This document shows, one piece after another, positions 1 through 3,493 of a stretch of DNA of 6,585 nucleotides. Both the position numbers and the translations under genes were made by a program. This DNA comes from Salinimicrobium sp964572365. Its GTDB lineage: Bacteria; Bacteroidota; Bacteroidia; Flavobacteriales; Flavobacteriaceae. A model generated the notes under the pieces. That model was not told where the DNA came from. It worked only from the letters and a program-made list of their open reading frames with translations, and searched no databases. The stretch covers positions 1-6,585 of the forward strand of contig CAZNFK010000114.1 in assembly GCA_964572365.1 (NCBI GenBank), read 5' to 3'. Numbering within the stretch: position 1 is the stretch's first letter; every line of letters starts with the position of its first letter.

Positions 1-161
1 TGTACGTTAGCGTTGTCAATCGGGGCATCGGTCACCTCAACCTTAGTGTTATAGGTTTCAGCTGTTGGCTCCACGTTATCATCCTCATCTTTGGAACATG
101 AGACAATAAAGAGCATTGAAAAAAGTAAAAATCCGAATTTCATTAAATTTCTGTAATTCAT
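1..161 (-). CDS. DUF4382-type surface lipoprotein, N-terminal fragment (runs off left edge)
   Basis: The first 53 codons of a minus-strand gene are visible. The protein opens with a lipoprotein signal peptide (basic MNYRNLMK, hydrophobic FGFLLFSMLFIV, then S-C with Cys22 as the lipidated residue). The cysteine is followed by S-K-D-E-D-D, which fits the acidic lipoprotein export signal described for surface-exposed Bacteroidota lipoproteins. The visible mature part ends in VEVTDAPIDNANV, typical of the beginning of a DUF4382 (PF14321) domain and matching KLVDAPGDYEQV in the complete DUF4382 protein nearby. I chose the ATG at 159-161 because it gives a signal peptide of normal length; the in-frame ATG at 141-143 leaves only 15 residues before the cysteine. 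The gene starts 63 bp after the 224-residue lipoprotein gene, with no terminator or copy of the shared promoter motif between them, so co-transcription is likely. The function of DUF4382 is unknown. Confidence 0.8.
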   Translation of the reverse strand, partial: MNYRNLMKFGFLLFSMLFIVSCSKDEDDNVEPTAETYNTKVEVTDAPIDNANV

Positions 162-171
162 AACATTTGAT

Positions 172-196
172 TTTTGTGACAAAATAATTCTGTCAC
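172..196. promoter_or_regulatory. Possible operator: overlapping inverted repeats
   Basis: The 63 bp gap between two lipoprotein genes holds a 13 bp palindrome, TTTTGT-G-ACAAAA (172-184). Overlapping it is GTGAC (176-180), repeated in inverse as GTCAC (192-196) across 11 bp. The spacing would suit a dimeric regulator, but the arms are short and A/T-rich, so chance is a real possibility. There is no hairpin plus T-tract, so it is not a terminator. Confidence 0.25.
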
Positions 197-224
197 GGTT
201 AAAGATTTAGGTTATAGTTTAAGA

Positions 225-899
225 TTAATTATTGCACGTTTTTAGAGCGTTCCTGAGTTCGGCGCTGCTGTTCGCCACCACTTCTGAATCACCTTCGTAG
301 GCGACAGTGATGGGATAGTCAAAGCTTAAAACTTCATTGGGCGCTTTATTCTGAAGGAAAACATACAGCTGTTGCTTGTTAGCAATATTAGCCGATTTGG
401 TTTCCTGAGTATTGGTATTGTAAACCAGCATCTTCACCGGGAACTCTATAGCCGCACAGGTAATAGGCGCATTATTAGTGTTGATCTCTTCTATACAATT
501 CTCCTGTAACTCCTGAAGTTCCTCCAGGCCGGCGACACTCACATTCTCATAAGTCGACGTGGTTACAGTGACCGGAAATTGAAGCGAGAGATCTTCCAAT
601 ACCTCACCTGAAACTCTATTCAGCACCACCTCGAGATCTGCCAAAGAGGCTATCCTCACCTCCACTCCTTCCAGGATGACCCTGTAAGGAAAACTTATGG
701 AGAAACAAGGACTTTGATCCAGCTCATCATCCTGTGAGCCATCGTGCATAGCACTTCTTTCAACAAGGCTGTAAAATTCTGAGCCCTCCTGAATACTCAC
801 CTGATCTTCCTCGGTGAGTACCTCATGCTTTTCTGTTTGACATGAAACTGTCAGCAGACAAAAGATGAGAAGAGATTTTATGTTCAGAATATTTTTCAT
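225..899 (-). CDS. Secreted lipoprotein with four related 'FPV' segments
   Basis: The product is 224 residues. It begins with a lipoprotein signal peptide (MKNILNIKSLLIFCLLTVSC, Cys20 lipidated), followed by an acidic, low-complexity linker (about 21-64). The rest is an internal duplication: unit 1 spans residues 65-135 and unit 2 residues 148-222, and each begins and ends with a cysteine (C65/C135, C148/C222). Each unit splits again into halves of the form aromatic-Pro-(V/I/Y)-x-V followed by a leucine-rich helix-like stretch: ISFPYRV, LQFPVTV, IEFPVKM and FDYPITV at about 68, 106, 151 and 193. The cysteine pairs could form disulfides closing each unit; this is inferred. The residues after Cys20 (Q-T-E-K-H-E) are less acidic than in its neighbour, so surface exposure is uncertain. 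I recognise no enzyme motif. The gene has its own promoter-like motif (932-969) and is probably co-transcribed with the DUF4382 gene downstream. The ATG at 899 gives a standard signal peptide. Confidence 0.85.
   Translation of the reverse strand: MKNILNIKSLLIFCLLTVSCQTEKHEVLTEEDQVSIQEGSEFYSLVERSAMHDGSQDDELDQSPCFSISFPYRVILEGVEVRIASLADLEVVLNRVSGEVLEDLSLQFPVTVTTSTYENVSVAGLEELQELQENCIEEINTNNAPITCAAIEFPVKMLVYNTNTQETKSANIANKQQLYVFLQNKAPNEVLSFDYPITVAYEGDSEVVANSSAELRNALKTCNN
234..458 (-). repeat. Protein-level repeat unit 2 of the 224-residue lipoprotein
   Basis: Encodes residues 148-222, from Cys148 to Cys222, with FP at 153-154 and YP at 195-196. It matches unit 1 in length (75 versus 71 residues), hydrophobic pattern and flanking cysteines. 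The similarity is visible in the protein only, so the duplication is old. Confidence 0.6.
495..707 (-). repeat. Protein-level repeat unit 1 of the 224-residue lipoprotein
   Basis: Encodes residues 65-135, from Cys65 to Cys135, with FP pairs at 70-71 and 108-109. A 12-residue linker (about 136-147, rich in Asn, Glu and Thr) separates it from unit 2. Confidence 0.6.
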
Positions 900-931
900 T
901 TGTTAATGCTGGCACTCTTTAGTTATGCGTT

Positions 932-969
932 CTATAAATAAGACAAGGCACATTGCGTTTACCCCACCC
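932..969 (-). promoter_or_regulatory. Putative ECF sigma promoter C, for the repeat lipoprotein
   Basis: On the minus strand GGGTGGGGTAAACG is followed by TTGTCTTATTTATAG, with the first G of the box 24 nt before the TGT. This is the same arrangement and spacing as two other sites in the window. The site ends about 32 bp before the ATG at 899, which gives a short leader. An A/T-rich block (about 980-998) lies just upstream and could act as an UP-like element. One box position differs (G for A) from the other two copies. Assignment to the local FecI-type sigma factor is inferred. Confidence 0.65.
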
Positions 970-1030
970 CCTATCGCAGAAAAATTTTAAAAAATTTTGT
1001 AAACCTCTTTTTGTCAGTCAATTAAAAATG

Positions 1031-1066
1031 AAAAAAGGGCAGCAACTTAAAGTTACTGCCCTTCTT
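1031..1066 (-). terminator. Intrinsic terminator after the DUF4382 gene
   Basis: The minus-strand transcript would form a hairpin from GGGCAGTAACTT and AAGTTGCTGCCC (1037-1061, one mismatched pair, very short loop) followed directly by TTTTTT (1036-1031). It begins about 25 bp after the stop codon of the DUF4382 gene. This separates that gene from the next lipoprotein gene, which carries its own promoter-like motif. On the plus strand the following T-run is poor, so the direction is clear. Confidence 0.88.
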
Positions 1067-1088
1067 AGTAGTAGGTCAAGTTGGGATC

Positions 1089-1865
1089 TTATTCCAAAGA
1101 AATTGATCCCATATCCTTAATAGCTCCTTTTTCAACAACCACATCTTCAACAGTCACCGGAGCGAATCCTGAAGTGGAGTCTGGAGTTACGGTCACCTGG
1201 TAGGTCCCGGCAGGAACCCCGTAAAGAAGGAAGGCCCCGGTATCTGGAGTGGTATAGGCGGCCACTTCAACGCTGTCCAATTTTGCGGTGACAAGACTTT
1301 GAACTTCGGCCGGAGTAACTACTCCCGAAATAGCTCCGCTCTGAGCTTCCAGAGTGGCTCTAATTACAGGCTTCAAGATAAGGTCTTCTCCGTTTTCAGC
1401 TTCAACAATAGATTTGTCCACATTGAAATCTAAAATAAAACTGTACAAAATTCCAGATTCCAGATCCTGGTGAACATTCAGCTTTAATCCCGATTGCTGT
1501 GCGCTAGGAGTTTTCAAGTCAATAGTATCCTCAGCGGTCACAACAGAATTATCCTCTCCCAAAATAAGCCTTATCTGGCTTAATTTTCCGGCAGGAAGAA
1601 CCGTTTCGACCAACATGGCACTTACTCCACCGGTAAGTTCCAAAAGGTCATATACCCCCGGTTCTGCCACCGGCAGCTCATGGGTTTCCCCGTCAAGGAT
1701 CACTTCGATCGCCTGGACATCGACCAACACCTGTTCGTAATCACCGGGTGCGTCTACAAGTTTTACACTAAAGCCGGCCCCTTCTTTTGAGTCCTCTGTG
1801 GAACAACTGGTGAAGCCAAGAAAAATTACTGCAAGGCAGCTAAGAAATTTGAAAACATTTTTCAT
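1089..1865 (-). CDS. DUF4382 domain lipoprotein with C-terminal carboxypeptidase-regulatory-like domain
   Basis: Taking the ATG at 1863-1865, the product is 258 residues. It has a lipoprotein signal peptide (MKNVFKFLSCLAVIFLGFTSC, Cys21 lipidated), followed by S-T-E-D-S. DUF4382 (PF14321) covers about residues 31-172: it opens with FSVKLVDAPGDYEQVLVDV and includes LPAGKLSQIRLIL and the conserved-looking LKPVIRATLE near its end. Residues about 176-258 (SGAISGVVTP..., GAFLLYGVPAGTYQVTVTP) look like a small beta-sandwich of the carboxypeptidase-regulatory/prealbumin type. DUF4382 proteins have no established function. An in-frame ATG at 1887-1889 would add eight residues (MFKPNLSI) and place the cysteine at 29, long for this group, so I prefer the inner start; the outer one cannot be excluded. 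The gene is transcribed away from the sigma factor gene, has a promoter-like motif at 1921-1959 and ends at a strong terminator. A paralogous gene lies at the left edge. Confidence 0.87.
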   Translation of the reverse strand: MKNVFKFLSCLAVIFLGFTSCSTEDSKEGAGFSVKLVDAPGDYEQVLVDVQAIEVILDGETHELPVAEPGVYDLLELTGGVSAMLVETVLPAGKLSQIRLILGEDNSVVTAEDTIDLKTPSAQQSGLKLNVHQDLESGILYSFILDFNVDKSIVEAENGEDLILKPVIRATLEAQSGAISGVVTPAEVQSLVTAKLDSVEVAAYTTPDTGAFLLYGVPAGTYQVTVTPDSTSGFAPVTVEDVVVEKGAIKDMGSISLE

Positions 1866-1920
1866 AATAGATAGATTGGGTTTAAACATTTTTTGATGAT
1901 ACTGAATCAGAAATCATCTT

Positions 1921-1959
1921 CATACCTATATAACAGTTAAAAGAACGTTAACCCTACCC
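1921..1959 (-). promoter_or_regulatory. Putative ECF sigma promoter A, for the DUF4382 lipoprotein
   Basis: The minus strand reads GGGTAGGGTTAACG (1959-1946), then TGTTATATAGG (1935-1925). The distance from the first G of the box to TGT is 24 nt, exactly as at sites B and C. It faces the DUF4382 gene, away from the sigma gene. A T/A-rich block (about 1967-1980) precedes the box. The downstream element is the least well conserved of the three copies. Confidence 0.62.
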
Positions 1960-1978
1960 TCTCCCCATAAAAAATAAA

Positions 1979-1986
1979 TAGTTTTG
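1979..1986 (+). promoter_or_regulatory. Putative housekeeping -7 element for the sigma factor gene
   Basis: TAGTTTTG matches the Bacteroidota TAnnTTTG consensus exactly and lies 28 bp before the ATG at 2015. I see no good TTG-type element at the expected distance upstream, where the sequence is instead the reverse of promoter A's GGGTAGGGT box. The plus strand has no copy of the shared GGGT motif here, which suggests the sigma gene is not driven from its own promoter type. Confidence 0.42.
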
Positions 1987-2014
1987 ACCAGTTTTACCAC
2001 AAAGCCCCCTAAAG

Positions 2015-2524
2015 ATGCCTCAAAAGGATTTATGTAACGATAAGATCTTCAACGGTTTCTACGCAAAACACTCCCGTGACCTGTACAACTTCATGTACTA
2101 CAAATGCGGTGACGGGGACCAGGCCATGGATCTGGCACAGGAAGCTTTTGTTAAGCTTTTTCAGAACTGCGGAAAGGTGCAACTGGAAAAAGCAAAGAGC
2201 TACCTGTTCACCACGGCCAATAACCTTTTTTTAAATGTCGTAAAACACCACAAGGTGAAACTGGCTTATGCAGAACAGCAACCTTCCGAGTCTATCACCG
2301 GGGAAGACCCTCAATTCGTTTTGCAGGAAAAGGAATATATGGAGCAGCTTGAGGAGGCCATAGCCGATCTTACAGAAGCCCAGCGGGAAGTATTTCTTAT
2401 GAACCGTATTGACGGAAAAAAATACAGGGAAATAGCCGAATTACTGGATATTTCTGAAAAAGCAGTGGAGAAAAGAATGATGGGAGCATTGAAAAAGCTG
2501 CGGGCAAGGTTGGATAATTTTTAA
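2015..2524 (+). CDS. ECF sigma factor, FecI type
   Basis: The 169-residue length is normal for an extracytoplasmic-function sigma-70 factor. Region 2 spans about residues 11-80 and includes YNFMYYKCGDGDQAMDLAQE and AFVKLF, followed by YLFTTANNLFLN. Region 4 spans about 111-165, with LTEAQREVFLM leading into the helix-turn-helix KKYREIAELLDISEKAVEKR, which contacts the -35 element. The linker (about 81-110) is short, and there is no region 3 or region 1, as expected. It acts in the cytoplasm as a replaceable RNA polymerase subunit and is expected to be held or activated by the FecR-type protein encoded 60 bp downstream. Its likely targets are the three GGGT-type motifs in this window; this is inferred from position and shared spacing. 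The ATG at 2015 follows an A-rich AAAG and fits the family N-terminus. The product is broadly FecI-like, but iron specificity is not implied, so no symbol is given. Confidence 0.93.
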   Translation: MPQKDLCNDKIFNGFYAKHSRDLYNFMYYKCGDGDQAMDLAQEAFVKLFQNCGKVQLEKAKSYLFTTANNLFLNVVKHHKVKLAYAEQQPSESITGEDPQFVLQEKEYMEQLEEAIADLTEAQREVFLMNRIDGKKYREIAELLDISEKAVEKRMMGALKKLRARLDNF

Positions 2525-2541
2525 ATTTTTTATCATTTTGC

Positions 2542-2579
2542 GGGTAGGGTAAATGACTCCTTAGTTGTTTTATCTACAG
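2542..2579 (+). promoter_or_regulatory. Putative ECF sigma promoter B, for fecR and the receptor
   Basis: GGGTAGGGTAAATG (2542-2555) is followed by TTGTTTTATCTACAG (2565-2579), with the same 24 nt offset from box to TGT as at sites A and C. It lies in the 60 bp between the sigma gene and fecR, so fecR and the receptor may be transcribed separately from the sigma gene. A T/A-rich run (about 2516-2538) precedes it. The motif ends only five bases before the fecR ATG, implying a leader of a few bases or none. Confidence 0.65.
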
Positions 2580-2584
2580 AAAGC

Positions 2585-3493
2585 ATGGAAAACAAGGATC
2601 TCATATCAAAATGGCTGAATAACCAGCTCACTGCCCGGGAACTTGAGGAGTTTAGGAAAACCTCAGATTATCGAGCATATAGAGATATTGTTGAAAATGC
2701 AGCCAGGTTCAAAAAACCTGAATTTGATGAGCAAAAAGGATTACAGGACCTTAAACGAAGATTGTCTGCCCCTAAAGAGACTCCTGTAAAAAAACTGAAT
2801 TATTCTTCATATTACAGGATCGCTGCTATCCTGGTCGTGGTCCTGGCTTCCGGAATGTTTTTCTGGCTAAGCAGACCCGAAATTATTTCTACCCAAAATT
2901 CTGAGATCGCTGTTGTGGAACTGCCCGACAATTCTGTGGTAAAACTGAATGCAGATTCCAGGATCAAGTACAGGCCCTCAAAATGGGATAAAAAGAGAAA
3001 ACTTCAATTGGAAGGAGAAGCCTTCTTCGAAGTGGAAAAAGGAAAGAAATTCACCGTAGAAACAGATCAGGGAGAGGTATCGGTTTTAGGTACTAAGTTC
3101 AATGTGAAGGATCGGGAAGACTATTTTGAAGTTTACTGTTATGAAGGAGCGGTAAAAGTGAAGGTTTCTAATCGGGAGATAATTCTAAGAAAAGGGAATT
3201 CGGTGAAAGTGATAGACGGAATGGTCATGGGAGTGGATACTTTTGAAAAACAGGTGCCTGGATGGACTTTTCAGGAAACCGATTTTGATGCCGTACCCCT
3301 GAAACAGGTAATAGCTGAACTGGAACGCCAGTTTGACCTGCAGATCGAGGCCAAGAACATTGACCACGACCAGTTATTTACCGGTAGCTTCAGCCACACC
3401 AATAAAGAGATCGCTCTGAAAGCGGTCACTGTTCCTTTACAGATCAAATATAAATTTGTTTCGGACAAGAAAGTCATACTATATGAAGAATAG
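2585..3493 (+). CDS. FecR-type anti-sigma factor / sigma regulator
   Basis: This is a 302-residue inner-membrane protein. Residues 1-77 are the cytoplasmic N-terminal domain that would bind the sigma factor (MENKDLISKWLNNQLTAREL onward). One membrane span lies at about 79-96 (IAAILVVVLASGMFFWL), after a basic stretch containing VKK. The periplasmic FecR domain (PF04773) covers about 107-200, with VELPDNSVVKLNADSRIKY, LEGEAFFEVEK, VLGTKFNV and YEGAVKV. A C-terminal DUF4974-type domain (PF16344) follows at about 227-300; it is related in fold to the STN domain and is the likely contact for the receptor signal. Length and domain order are typical for the Bacteroidota family. There is no other plausible in-frame start nearby, so the ATG at 2585 is secure. 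The end overlaps the receptor gene by 11 bp, which suggests translational coupling. Whether it inhibits or is needed for sigma activity cannot be read from the sequence. Confidence 0.93.
   Translation: MENKDLISKWLNNQLTARELEEFRKTSDYRAYRDIVENAARFKKPEFDEQKGLQDLKRRLSAPKETPVKKLNYSSYYRIAAILVVVLASGMFFWLSRPEIISTQNSEIAVVELPDNSVVKLNADSRIKYRPSKWDKKRKLQLEGEAFFEVEKGKKFTVETDQGEVSVLGTKFNVKDREDYFEVYCYEGAVKVKVSNREIILRKGNSVKVIDGMVMGVDTFEKQVPGWTFQETDFDAVPLKQVIAELERQFDLQIEAKNIDHDQLFTGSFSHTNKEIALKAVTVPLQIKYKFVSDKKVILYEE

Noticed and set aside
1037..1061. Hairpin as a plus-strand terminator or small RNA
   Set aside because: No plus-strand gene ends there and the plus-strand T-run is weak, while the minus-strand side has six Ts right after the stem and a gene ending about 25 bp before it.
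3185..3477. Two short minus-strand frames inside fecR
   Set aside because: Both lie fully antisense to the conserved FecR and DUF4974 domains and show no protein features of their own.
3456..3482. Upstream TTG start for the receptor
   Set aside because: It would add nine mostly polar and basic residues before a normal signal peptide. The ATG at 3483 gives a standard N-terminus and a typical short overlap with fecR.
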